Source: VBCG01 sp044226535 (GTDB lineage Bacteria > Pseudomonadota > Gammaproteobacteria > Burkholderiales > Casimicrobiaceae). Taken from it: a stretch of DNA of 64,000 nt. The stretch covers positions 62,001 to 126,000 of the forward strand of contig JBGAGT010000005.1 of NCBI GenBank assembly GCA_044226535.1. Reading direction: 5' to 3'. The notes below the pieces were generated by a model. It was not told the DNA's origin. It searched no databases and saw only the letters and a program-made list of their open reading frames with translations. Below are positions 6,797 to 13,794 of the stretch, piece after piece; within the stretch, counting starts at the first letter, position 1, and every line of letters starts with the position of its first letter. The translations under genes were made by a program, and so were the position numbers.

Positions 6797-7669
6797 ATGC
6801 GGCGCGCTTCGCTGGTGCTGTGCTGTTTTGGTGTTCTGCTCGTTGCTGGGTTCGCGTGGACAGCGTACTCCGAGGAGTTTCGCCCCGCTGGTCTTCGCGG
6901 GATTCGCACCACAACACTTCTGAACATTTATCTCGTGGTGGCGACCGCTTGCGTCGCCGCTTACGCGATGATTGCGAGGGCCGCGATACGCCTTAAGACC
7001 TTATCGATTGGCTCGCTGGTCGCAATTCCTACGGTTATCGGGCTCGCCGTGCTGGCATTGCCGGCGTACAACGACTACTTGGTCCACGCTGTGCCTAGTC
7101 CATCAATGCGCGCCTTCGGTGACCAGAAGGCTTGGATTCTGCTTGAACCGATGCGGTATGGGGTTGGCGACAGCGCAGAGGTTATCGTGGTTCCTGCCGG
7201 ATTCGTCACCGATCTTGCGAGCATCCCTCCGGCGTTCTGGGGGCCTCCGCTCTTTCTCACTCCGAGCGGGCAATATGGGCGAGCCGCGATCATCCACGAC
7301 TATCTCTATTGGAGCCAGCGGTGCACCAAAGATCAGGCCGATCGATTGCTTGTGATTGCGATGGTAGAAAGCCAAGTGTCGCGGTTCGACCGATGGGAGA
7401 TCTATACCGGTGTCAGCGGGTGGGGAAAGAGCTCATGGGAGGCGAACTCAGAAGCCCGCAGCGACGGCTTCCCCAGAATCCTTCCGGAACAATTTCGCCG
7501 TCCAGACGACCCAAACGCTTCATGGACGGCATATTCAGCTGGACTGGTCGCGTCAGGCGTACGCGGCATCGAACCTGCTGACAATGGCGAATACTGTTAC
7601 ATCGGAAACACGCTCGACGTACCACTGTCTCGACATCCGGCGCCGCAAAGCGTCAGGATCATTCCCTAG
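6797..7669 (+). CDS. DUF1353 family membrane protein, 290 aa
   Basis: The start ATG 6797 follows CGGGGGA and begins a hydrophobic segment (SLVLCCFGVLLVAGFAW); two more helices follow at about 35-55 and 65-85. The soluble C-terminal domain carries the DUF1353 signature: EVIVVPAGFVTDLASIPP, then GQYGRAAIIHDYLYWSQ and TKDQADRLLVIAM. DUF1353 proteins are common in prophages and phage genomes, usually as short soluble proteins; the His-Asp pair of HDYLYW suggests a hydrolase-like site, but the activity is not established. The three N-terminal membrane helices and a longer tail are unusual. It ends about 110 bases before a convergent gene. Confidence 0.75.
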   Translation: MRRASLVLCCFGVLLVAGFAWTAYSEEFRPAGLRGIRTTTLLNIYLVVATACVAAYAMIARAAIRLKTLSIGSLVAIPTVIGLAVLALPAYNDYLVHAVPSPSMRAFGDQKAWILLEPMRYGVGDSAEVIVVPAGFVTDLASIPPAFWGPPLFLTPSGQYGRAAIIHDYLYWSQRCTKDQADRLLVIAMVESQVSRFDRWEIYTGVSGWGKSSWEANSEARSDGFPRILPEQFRRPDDPNASWTAYSAGLVASGVRGIEPADNGEYCYIGNTLDVPLSRHPAPQSVRIIP

Positions 7670-7759
7670 GGACGGCTGGTTCACAACCAGCAGAGCCAGA
7701 TGCGAAACGCCGAAATGGTTGTTGACCTTTCCGCGGCCCGTCCACAGACGCCGGCGCCC

Positions 7760-7780
7760 TAGTCCTTCAGCTAAGGACTA
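7760..7780. terminator. Hairpin between convergent genes
   Basis: TAGTCCTT (7760-7767) and AAGGACTA (7773-7780) form a perfect eight-base-pair stem with a five-base loop. It covers the stop codon of the minus-strand nuclease-like gene and lies about 90 bases after the plus-strand DUF1353 stop. It has no T-run on either side, so it is at best a weak bidirectional terminator or an mRNA-end stabiliser. Confidence 0.4.
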
Positions 7781-8782
7781 CTCAAACGGTCCAAACCGAA
7801 GCTGCAGGCACAGTTCACCATCTCTAACGGTGTTTCCCAGCGCGTCGTCCGCAACATCGCGTATCGATGCGGAAATCTTGCGGGTCGAGCTATCCCGATG
7901 CAAGTCGAGTTCCAAGACTTTGCCGCCAGCGACCACCGTATGGCTTGCGTACTCCGCGATCTCGACATTTGAAGCCACATCTCTGTAGACGCCGATGGCG
8001 TGAGATGGAACCTCTATTTCCTCAAGCCACGCATCACCGTAGATGTGCGCGCGGGTCAGTCGGAGCGGGCCATAGGGCGTGTCGAGAATGGCAGATTGAG
8101 GCTCCTGCACTTCAAGCTGTGCAACCAAACCGCACATTGGTTCGTTAACCTGCAGCTTTTCTCGAATTTCTTCGCAGTTTGCCACGCCCAAGATGAACGA
8201 ATCGAGCAGGTTCATGACAGATCGCGGTTCAGTCGGACTTTCGAGCGTTAGATGTAGCTCATTCGGCGCGCTGATTGGCAGCATATCTGCTCCCATGCCG
8301 ATCAGCCGCTGAAGATCTTCGGGATGGAACGACATGCCAACATTGTTAACCCTACCTCGCAACATAACCTTTCTGACAACCCCTAGGCGGCACCACGCAT
8401 CGACATCCGTCACCGTGATCGAATCGAGCGTTCGTACCTCGACGTCGAGTTTCTTGGCGAGAACCGTGGCGGCGTCGGAAAACCCTGTCGTTGATACCGC
8501 AGTGATCTTGTGAAGTCCGAACGCAGTCTTGCGGCCCGCTAGTTCTTGTATCCAACTGGCGGGCGCGGATCCTTGACTAGGACGGTCGCGGCACTCGAGC
8601 AACCAGGAAATCTTGCCGGTTCCGAGCTTGGCTTCCACGAGAACGTCGAATTCGGACAATTGAATACCGTTATCGTCGAAATACCGCTTGTTGATGTGAA
8701 CTTGCGCGTCATCTGGCAATGCGGCTTGCTCGATGCTGCGTACTAACTCCTCCAGGTGTCGCCCTCGGGGTCCGTCACTCAT
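7778..8782 (-). CDS. Mrr-like restriction endonuclease-fold protein, 334 aa, degenerate active site
   Basis: Residues 8-120 look like an Mrr-type PD-(D/E)xK domain: an N-terminal helix, EFDVLVEAKL with Asp46, a strand WLLECRDR with Glu63-Cys-Arg65, a helix with WIQELAGRKTAFG, and KITAVSTTGFSDAATVLAKKL. The usual lysine after the glutamate is Arg65, so cleavage activity is uncertain. The C-terminal 200 residues are beta-rich and not recognised. The gene lies 69 bases downstream of the peptidase gene and is probably co-transcribed. GGAG lies upstream of the ATG. A role as a nuclease effector or as a DNA-binding partner of the peptidase is inferred from context. Confidence 0.6.
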   Translation of the reverse strand: MSDGPRGRHLEELVRSIEQAALPDDAQVHINKRYFDDNGIQLSEFDVLVEAKLGTGKISWLLECRDRPSQGSAPASWIQELAGRKTAFGLHKITAVSTTGFSDAATVLAKKLDVEVRTLDSITVTDVDAWCRLGVVRKVMLRGRVNNVGMSFHPEDLQRLIGMGADMLPISAPNELHLTLESPTEPRSVMNLLDSFILGVANCEEIREKLQVNEPMCGLVAQLEVQEPQSAILDTPYGPLRLTRAHIYGDAWLEEIEVPSHAIGVYRDVASNVEIAEYASHTVVAGGKVLELDLHRDSSTRKISASIRDVADDALGNTVRDGELCLQLRFGPFE

Positions 8783-8851
8783 AACCGCGCCGGCTCCGAC
8801 ATGATTTATTCAACGGATTGAAACGTTGCCAACACATGAAAGCGCGCGCGA

Positions 8852-10360
8852 CTAGATCTTTCGCTTGTACGCGAAGTATGGATGCTCATCGCTAAGAGGT
8901 TCCACGGTAAGCTGAAACGTGTTCGCGTTCCTCAGCAAAACAAATCCCGGACCAGATGCATTGCCGATCGCGCCTCCGTCCAAATGTAGAGCCAAGAACG
9001 GTGCGATATCTGTCGGATCGCCCGTCGGGTCAATGACAACCTCTCCGATTCGCCTCGCGGCGCTGATGCCATCCGGCCCAATTGCCGTCTTGTCTAGAAG
9101 TTCGACAACCCACACTCGGTTGGGAAGCACCATTTCGCGATATATGCGCGCGAGCGTGGGGCTCATGCTCGAGGTAGCAGCTGTCTCTCTGAATACGTGT
9201 CGCTCAACAAGGTAGGTACGAAGTATGATCGTCGCTGGATTTACTGGCGAAAGGACGAGCAATGCACCTGCCACTGCTTGGGCTTCCTCGGCGGACATGA
9301 ATACATCGGCCGGCAAGAGCGGAATGGCGAAATGAGAATACGCTAAGGAATAATCGTGTCCGTTGTCGAGCAACGGCAAATATGGTCCAGAGTTGTCATT
9401 GTTCATGACGAAATTTGTCAAATACGAGGCGGCGTGCTCGTACGCGATTGCGCCCTTGGCGCTCGGCACCTTGATCTGGACAGAGGACGTTAGTTGCCCT
9501 TCGGCCAGACCCACAATGACGACGGCGTGACCGTCCCCATTTTGTTGGAAGGTTGCGATTACTGGTAGCCCGGACAGAACATACGGATGCAGAAGGGCTT
9601 TTGCGTTAGCTATGGATGAAGGGGTGATGTGGCCGCTGGCGTCGCCTAGTGACAGAACATGCGGCGAAAAGCCCGTCGCTCGAACAGCCTCGATCATCTG
9701 GCCAATAGTCAGCCCAACCCGGTTGGGAAGCGTGCGTCCGGTTACAGCGTATCGCGTGGCGGCGCTTGTTATTTGAGCTGGGTTATAGGCGCCGTGGCCC
9801 TCTCGTTTTCGCAATGTTCGCAACGCCATCCAGAGGGATGCTTGGGCGCACGCAGCAACAGCACTATCTTGTTGCATGAACGGCGCACCATTTACATGAA
9901 ACGTCCGTCCCGCGATATGAACTGGAAACCGATCCACACAAGTAGCTTGCAATGCCGACGGAGGTTCGAGAATGGTCGCAGCTACTGGGCTGATGAGCAC
10001 CGGGCGCAGCGTAGCAAAGCCAACGTAAGCTAGGGGATCGCTGGCAGCGCGATCAATGAAATCTAGTGGTGATTCATTTTCGATTGCCGCCGTGCGGAAG
10101 AAATGCATGCGATGACAGTGTCTGGCAAATTCGCCAAAGGTCTTCGCGTAATACTCGGTGAACTCTGCCAAATAGTCCGGATCGAAAACCGGCTGCTGCA
10201 GCACCACCGTTACAGCACCCAGGGAGATCGCTTGAGTCGAGAGCTCGGCCAATGGAGTGCCCCGCTGCCGGCCCTGCATTGAGGCATAAACTTGTGTACG
10301 CGCGACATTGAATATGTCACTCGCCGAGGCCACGCGAAAGAGCGCGAATCGTGATGGCAT
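8852..10360 (-). CDS. Papain/C39-like cysteine peptidase-fold protein, 502 aa
   Basis: The central domain has the order expected of papain-fold peptidases of the C39 type: Gln163/Gln164 and Cys171 in QQDSAVAACAQASLWMALR, His278 in GDGHAVVIVG, and Asp322 or an Asn in NNDNSGPYLPL. The N-terminal 160 residues and the C-terminal 170 residues are not recognised; the N-terminus contains a segment with FARHCHRMHFFR. There is no signal peptide or membrane helix, so the protein acts in the cytoplasm. The start ATG follows a run of eight G on the coding strand that serves as ribosome binding site. A small helical gene precedes it and a nuclease-like gene follows. A role in defence is inferred from the location in the island. 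Confidence 0.65.
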   Translation of the reverse strand: MPSRFALFRVASASDIFNVARTQVYASMQGRQRGTPLAELSTQAISLGAVTVVLQQPVFDPDYLAEFTEYYAKTFGEFARHCHRMHFFRTAAIENESPLDFIDRAASDPLAYVGFATLRPVLISPVAATILEPPSALQATCVDRFPVHIAGRTFHVNGAPFMQQDSAVAACAQASLWMALRTLRKREGHGAYNPAQITSAATRYAVTGRTLPNRVGLTIGQMIEAVRATGFSPHVLSLGDASGHITPSSIANAKALLHPYVLSGLPVIATFQQNGDGHAVVIVGLAEGQLTSSVQIKVPSAKGAIAYEHAASYLTNFVMNNDNSGPYLPLLDNGHDYSLAYSHFAIPLLPADVFMSAEEAQAVAGALLVLSPVNPATIILRTYLVERHVFRETAATSSMSPTLARIYREMVLPNRVWVVELLDKTAIGPDGISAARRIGEVVIDPTGDPTDIAPFLALHLDGGAIGNASGPGFVLLRNANTFQLTVEPLSDEHPYFAYKRKI

Positions 10361-10377
10361 TGCCCCCCCCTCAATGC

Positions 10378-10406
10378 AAAAAGGGCCGCTACATTCGTAG
10401 CAGCCC
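10378..10406 (-). terminator. Rho-independent terminator or attenuator between small gene and peptidase gene
   Basis: On the minus strand a stem of GGGC/GCCC and GCTAC/GTAGC with one mismatch (10383-10406) is followed by TTTTT (10378-10382). It lies between the stop of the 65-residue gene and the start of the peptidase gene. It should terminate most transcripts of the small gene, so the peptidase gene would be expressed by read-through or from its own promoter. Confidence 0.7.
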
Positions 10407-10427
10407 TATGCGCAAGCGTATTCTTAG

Positions 10428-10622
10428 TTATCGAAGAAGAAGGTTTTTCGCTTCCTCAATTGCCCGCTTATTGCCTTCACGGAGTTCGTCGACTTGGCGT
10501 TCCAAGCTCACACCCACAGCCTCATAGAAGTCCGTCGCTTCTTGCTGCGAAAGTTCGACTTTTCGCCCTTGGTGCGCGGCGTCCAACAGCAGCTCGGCAA
10601 GCCCGGCTACATGGTCGCTCAT
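10428..10622 (-). CDS. Small helical protein, 64 aa, first gene of the peptidase/nuclease set
   Basis: The ATG at 10622 follows GGGGAGG, which decides the start over an in-frame ATG at 10676. The product is entirely helical: VAGLAELLLDAAHQGRKVEL, then SQQEATDFYEAVGVSLERQ and VDELREGNKRAIEEAKNLLL, a likely coiled-coil end. I do not recognise the family. The size, strong ribosome binding site, and terminator after it indicate a protein made in excess over the downstream peptidase, as would fit an inhibitor, antitoxin or small sensor. This is inference only. Confidence 0.6.
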   Translation of the reverse strand: MSDHVAGLAELLLDAAHQGRKVELSQQEATDFYEAVGVSLERQVDELREGNKRAIEEAKNLLLR

Positions 10623-10774
10623 CCGTCCTCCCCAGCGTTGGTTGCATTGAGATCCAGAGCGATACTCCCATAACACATCACATTTCGACTGTCGAGACCG
10701 TCAAATGGTTGCGCGCTCCCGACGAGTGTTGCACATCCTCGTAACCCCCGCGTAACCCGACTACACGCACGGTC

Positions 10775-10788
10775 GTCGTTGCAACGAC
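10775..10788. promoter_or_regulatory. Perfect 14-bp palindrome upstream of the minus-strand set
   Basis: GTCGTTGCAACGAC is a perfect palindrome located between the tRNA-Lys 3' end and the small helical gene. It could be an operator for the minus-strand set, or a hairpin ending the tRNA transcript; it is not followed directly by a T-run, although CCAACAAAAACAATTAG lies between it and the tRNA on the minus strand. Confidence 0.35.
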
Positions 10789-10806
10789 CTAACTAATTGT
10801 TTTTGT

Positions 10807-10883
10807 TGGTAGGCCGTACTGGATTCGAACCAGTGACCAACGGATTAAAAGTCCGCTGCTCTACCAGGCTGAGCTAACGGCCC
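10807..10883 (-). tRNA. tRNA-Lys (anticodon TTT)
   Basis: The minus strand reads a complete tRNA: acceptor arm GGGCCGT paired with ACGGCCT, D-loop region AGCTCAGCCTGGTAGAGC, anticodon loop CTTTTAA with anticodon TTT, T-loop GGTTCGAATCC, discriminator A and an encoded CCA at 10807-10809. A possible -10 hexamer TAAAAT lies at 10900-10905 on the minus strand. The accessory island begins directly at the 3' end of this gene, which is the usual att site for tyrosine integrases. No second copy of the 3' end is seen inside the window. Confidence 0.97.
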
Positions 10884-10934
10884 ACGCGGGAAGCCCTCCA
10901 TTTTAGCGTAGGGGGCGTCCAAGGGGCCGCCGCC

Positions 10935-11387
10935 TCAGACCAGCTTCTCCAGGGTCGCGCGAAGCTTCGCCAATTCCGCAACGGACAACCGCTCCATCGC
11001 CGCCGGCGGCTGGTCGGTGATCTTCGCGACCACGGCGAGCATCCGCCGCCCGCCGGCGGTCAGCGACACGAGCTTGGCGCGCCGGTCGGTGGGGTGCGGC
11101 GTGCGCTTCACCAGGCCACGCTCCTCCAGCGCGTCGATCAGCACGGTGGTCGCCGGCGCGTCGGTGCCCATGTCGTCGGCGAGCTCGCGCAGGGTGCGCG
11201 GGCCGCGCTCGAGGCGCCACAGCGCGCGCACGCGGCTGAACGGCAGGCCGGTCGCCTCGGTGACCTTGTGGCGCCAGGTGCCGCGCGTCTCCATCACCAG
11301 CTCGACCACCAGGCGCCAGACGCCTTCCGCGTCGGAGCGCGGCGCGGCGCCGTAGCGCGCCGTCGTGCTCTTCGTCGCGCCACTCAC
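10935..11387 (-). CDS. MarR family transcriptional regulator, 150 aa
   Basis: The protein has a MarR winged-helix domain: LPFSRVRALWRLERGPRTLRELA, then TDAPATTVLIDALEERGLVKR with the wing DRRAKLVSLTAGGR. It starts with GTG 11387 overlapping the stop of the efflux gene by four bases (GTGA), so it is co-translated as the second gene of the operon. MarR proteins of this kind repress their operon and are released by ligands of the pump. The 33-bp palindrome upstream of the operon (12831-12863) is the natural target. Length is normal for the family. Confidence 0.88.
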   Translation of the reverse strand: MSGATKSTTARYGAAPRSDAEGVWRLVVELVMETRGTWRHKVTEATGLPFSRVRALWRLERGPRTLRELADDMGTDAPATTVLIDALEERGLVKRTPHPTDRRAKLVSLTAGGRRMLAVVAKITDQPPAAMERLSVAELAKLRATLEKLV

Positions 11388-12841
11388 GCCGCACCGCCCT
11401 TCACGGGTTCCTGCAGCAGGTGCGCGATGCGCGCGGTGCTGGCCCTCGCCCACCCGCCGGTCGACACGATGCCGAGCACCACCACCACCACGCCGAGCAC
11501 CGCGAGGATCCACCAGAAGGCGTGGGTCGACTGCGCGAAATCGGACCACGCGAGCTCGCCGTCCTGCCCCGCGGCGTGCGCCAGCGCACCGGCCAGCGCA
11601 ACGCCGACCGCGGCGCCGACCTGCCGGCTGGTGGACGTGACGGCCGAGGCGAGCCCCGCCTGCGCGCGCGGCATGCCCGACACCGCGGTGAAGGTGATCG
11701 GCGCGTTGACCATGCCGAAGCCGACGCCGAATGCCGCGTACGCCACGAAGAGGTAGCTCCATGACAAGCCCGCGTCGAGGCGCGTCAGCATCAGCGCGCT
11801 CAGCGCCAGCATGATCCCGCTCAGGACCAGCGGCCAGCGCGCGCCGGCCGCGGCAACCATGCGCCCGGAGAGCGGCGACACGATGGTCACGGCGAGCGCC
11901 GCGGGCAGGATGGCGAGGCCCGCATGCAACGCCGAAAGCCCGCGCACATCCTGTAGGTAGAGCGAGTTGAGGAACAGGAACCCGCCCAGCGCGGCGAACG
12001 TGCACACCGCGACCAGCGTGGCGGCGGTGAAGGGCACGCTGTGGAAGAAGCGGAGGTCGATCAGCGGCTCGTCGCGACGCCGCTCGTGCACCACCAGGGT
12101 GACGAACGCCGCGATCGCCAGCGCCGCGGCAGCCCATACCGCGGCGGTGCCGCGTCCGCTCTCGATCACGGCGAACACCAGCGAGGCGAGGCCCACCAGC
12201 AACAGTGCCTGTCCGATGGGGTCGGGGCGCCGCGGCTGGGGCGCGCGCGACTCGGGAACGTAGCGCGCGGTGAGCCACAGCGCCAAGAGCCCGATGGGAA
12301 CGTTGACCCAGAACACCGAGTGCCACCCGAAGGCCTGCGTCAGCGCGCCACCCACGACAGGCCCCAGCGCCATCGAGATGCCTGCCGTGCTGGCGAAGAC
12401 GCCGATGGCGCGGGCGCGGGCCTTGGGCTCGACGAAGGTGTGCACGATGATCGCCATCGCGACGGGATTCATCATCGAGCCGCCCAGCGCCTGGACGACG
12501 CGCGCCGCCACCAGCGAGCCCACGCCGATGGCCAGGCTGCACAGGAGCGAGCCCAGCGTGAACAGCGCGAGGCCCGCCTGGAACACGCGGCGCCGGCCGA
12601 AGCGGTCGGCGGTCGCGCCACCCAGCATCAGGAAGCTCGCCACGACGATGGTGTAGGCGTCGATCACCCACTGCAGCCCGCGCAGCGAGGCGTCGAGGTC
12701 GCGCCGCATCTCCGGCAGCGCGACGTTGACGATGGTCGTGTCCAGCGACACCAGCAACAGGCTCGAGCAGCAGATCGCCAGGACGACGTTGCGGTGGACG
12801 GGCGCCTCCACGGCTGCGGCGGCGGATTTAGTTGTACTCAT
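11384..12841 (-). CDS. DHA2 family (14-TMS) MFS drug efflux transporter, 485 aa
   Basis: The sequence begins VVLAICCSSLLLVSLDTTIVNVALP, the D1 motif of the EmrB/QacA group, followed by GGATADRFGRRRVF (motif A) and ALGPVVGGAL (motif C, G-x-x-x-G-P-x-x-G-G). About fourteen hydrophobic helices are visible. Members export hydrophobic compounds with proton antiport across the inner membrane. The gene is translationally coupled to marR, and its start codon lies inside the likely MarR operator. The promoter spacing implies little or no 5' untranslated leader. The substrate cannot be predicted. Confidence 0.9.
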   Translation of the reverse strand: MSTTKSAAAAVEAPVHRNVVLAICCSSLLLVSLDTTIVNVALPEMRRDLDASLRGLQWVIDAYTIVVASFLMLGGATADRFGRRRVFQAGLALFTLGSLLCSLAIGVGSLVAARVVQALGGSMMNPVAMAIIVHTFVEPKARARAIGVFASTAGISMALGPVVGGALTQAFGWHSVFWVNVPIGLLALWLTARYVPESRAPQPRRPDPIGQALLLVGLASLVFAVIESGRGTAAVWAAAALAIAAFVTLVVHERRRDEPLIDLRFFHSVPFTAATLVAVCTFAALGGFLFLNSLYLQDVRGLSALHAGLAILPAALAVTIVSPLSGRMVAAAGARWPLVLSGIMLALSALMLTRLDAGLSWSYLFVAYAAFGVGFGMVNAPITFTAVSGMPRAQAGLASAVTSTSRQVGAAVGVALAGALAHAAGQDGELAWSDFAQSTHAFWWILAVLGVVVVVLGIVSTGGWARASTARIAHLLQEPVKGGAA

Positions 12842-12877
12842 ACAATCATTGTATGACTACAACCAAATGGCCGTCAA
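12831..12877 (-). promoter_or_regulatory. Sigma-70-like promoter with MarR-type palindromic operator, probably leaderless
   Basis: On the minus strand TTGACG (12872-12877) and TACAAT (12848-12853) are separated by 18 bases. The expected start of transcription falls at about 12841, the A of the MFS start codon. A near-perfect palindrome with 16-base arms, one mismatch and a single central C (12831-12863) covers the -10 box, the start point and the ATG. Its core TCATACAAT-C-ATTGTATGA (12838-12856) is perfect. It is a good site for autorepression by the adjacent MarR protein. Confidence 0.75.
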
Positions 12878-12908
12878 GCAGCGACACACGTCATCCCCGC
12901 GCGACACA

Positions 12909-13203
12909 CGTCATCCCCGCGAAAGCGGGGAACCAGCCTTGAACGTGTCACGGCAATTCACGCCAACGCCGCGCAATCCCGGGCAGCCCACCGGCAAACG
13001 TATCGCCGGAAGCCGCAAAGCTTGCGTCGTCGCCTCCATCGGCGCGGCGGACGCCGGGGCTCGGCCCGCAGCCGGGGTCATCGCGAGGACCGAGCCCCGG
13101 TGGCCGCCGCACGCTTCGCCGATGGAGGCAACGGCGCATGTTTGCGCGGGTCGATGCAATACCGCCGCGCTACGGCTGGGTCCCCGCTTTCGCGGGGATG
13201 ACG
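12909..13203. repeat. Composite REP-bounded structured repeat, copy A
   Basis: The element starts with CGTCATCCCCGCGAAAGCGG and ends with the inverted copy CCGCTTTCGCGGGGATGACG, giving inverted ends of about 22 bases. From 12981 it is homologous to the element at 47905-48130. It contains a long hairpin: 13032-13043 pairs with 13118-13129, 13044-13050 with 13104-13110, and 13054-13064 with 13090-13100. A 20-base tandem duplication of its left edge precedes it (12881-12920). It fills the 350-base gap between the MFS promoter and DUF1178 and no gene is visible. Several overlapping open frames here are artefacts of G+C-rich repeats. Confidence 0.85.
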
Positions 13204-13208
13204 GGCCG

Positions 13209-13754
13209 TCAGTGGGTCTCGGAAGTGAGGTCCGGCGGCAGCGGCGCGAAGTCGATGCCTTCCTCGCGCAGCGACTCGGCCTCGTCGGGGGTGGCCTGGC
13301 CGCGGATGGCGCGCGGGGGCACTTCCTCATAATGGATCTTGCGCGCTTCCTGGGCGAAGCGGTCGCCGACGTTCTCGGTGTTGCGCACCACCTCGCGCAG
13401 CTTGGCGAGGATCTCGGGCGGCAGGCCCATCGCGGCGGCCTGCGCCGCCTGCGCGTTGGCGACGGCCTGGGCATTCGCGGCGGCCTGTGCCCGGGCGGCG
13501 TCGTTCGCGTCCTGCCCCTGCGCGCCCTGGCCCGCCTGCGCAGGCGCCTCGCGGCGCGAACGCGAGCCGCCGCGACGCGAGGCCTTCGACGCCAGGGTGT
13601 TGACCCGCGCGCTGGGCTTCTTCTCGACGCCCGGGTCGTCGCAGACGGGGCAGCGCACCAGCCCGCGCCCGCGCTGGTCGGCGTAGGCGTCGGCGGAGTC
13701 GAACCAGCCTTCGAAGGCGTGGCCGTGCGGGCAGGCGAGGTCGAAAACGATCAT
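13209..13754 (-). CDS. DUF1178 family protein, 181 aa
   Basis: The N-terminus MIVFDLACPHGHAFEGWF with a second pair of cysteines in LVRCPVCDDPGVEKKPSA is the DUF1178 signature, a small zinc-ribbon-like domain. A low-complexity Ala/Gln/Asn linker follows (residues about 60-110), then a conserved helical C-terminus (NTENVGDRFAQEARKIHYEE). The start is set at ATG 13754, where the conserved motif begins, rather than seven codons upstream. DUF1178 proteins are common in Alpha- and Betaproteobacteria and have no known function. The long Ala/Gln linker is typical of the betaproteobacterial forms. Confidence 0.9.
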   Translation of the reverse strand: MIVFDLACPHGHAFEGWFDSADAYADQRGRGLVRCPVCDDPGVEKKPSARVNTLASKASRRGGSRSRREAPAQAGQGAQGQDANDAARAQAAANAQAVANAQAAQAAAMGLPPEILAKLREVVRNTENVGDRFAQEARKIHYEEVPPRAIRGQATPDEAESLREEGIDFAPLPPDLTSETH

Positions 13755-13794
13755 GGTTGCAGGAACGGATTGCACGGCGCGGGCGTTGACCCCC

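Noticed and set aside
7678..7740. A GGTTCACAACCAGCAG stretch that resembles a tRNA T-arm.
   Set aside because: No acceptor, D or anticodon arm can be drawn around it.
1..10806. A second copy of the tRNA-Lys 3' end that would mark an att repeat.
   Set aside because: I saw no copy of TGGATTCGAACCAGT-like sequence on either strand inside the island; it is probably to the left of the window.
12881..13203. The repeated GC-rich palindromes as a CRISPR array.
   Set aside because: The units are palindromic, irregularly spaced, in both orientations, and occur at several distant loci; there are no unique spacers of fixed length or cas genes.
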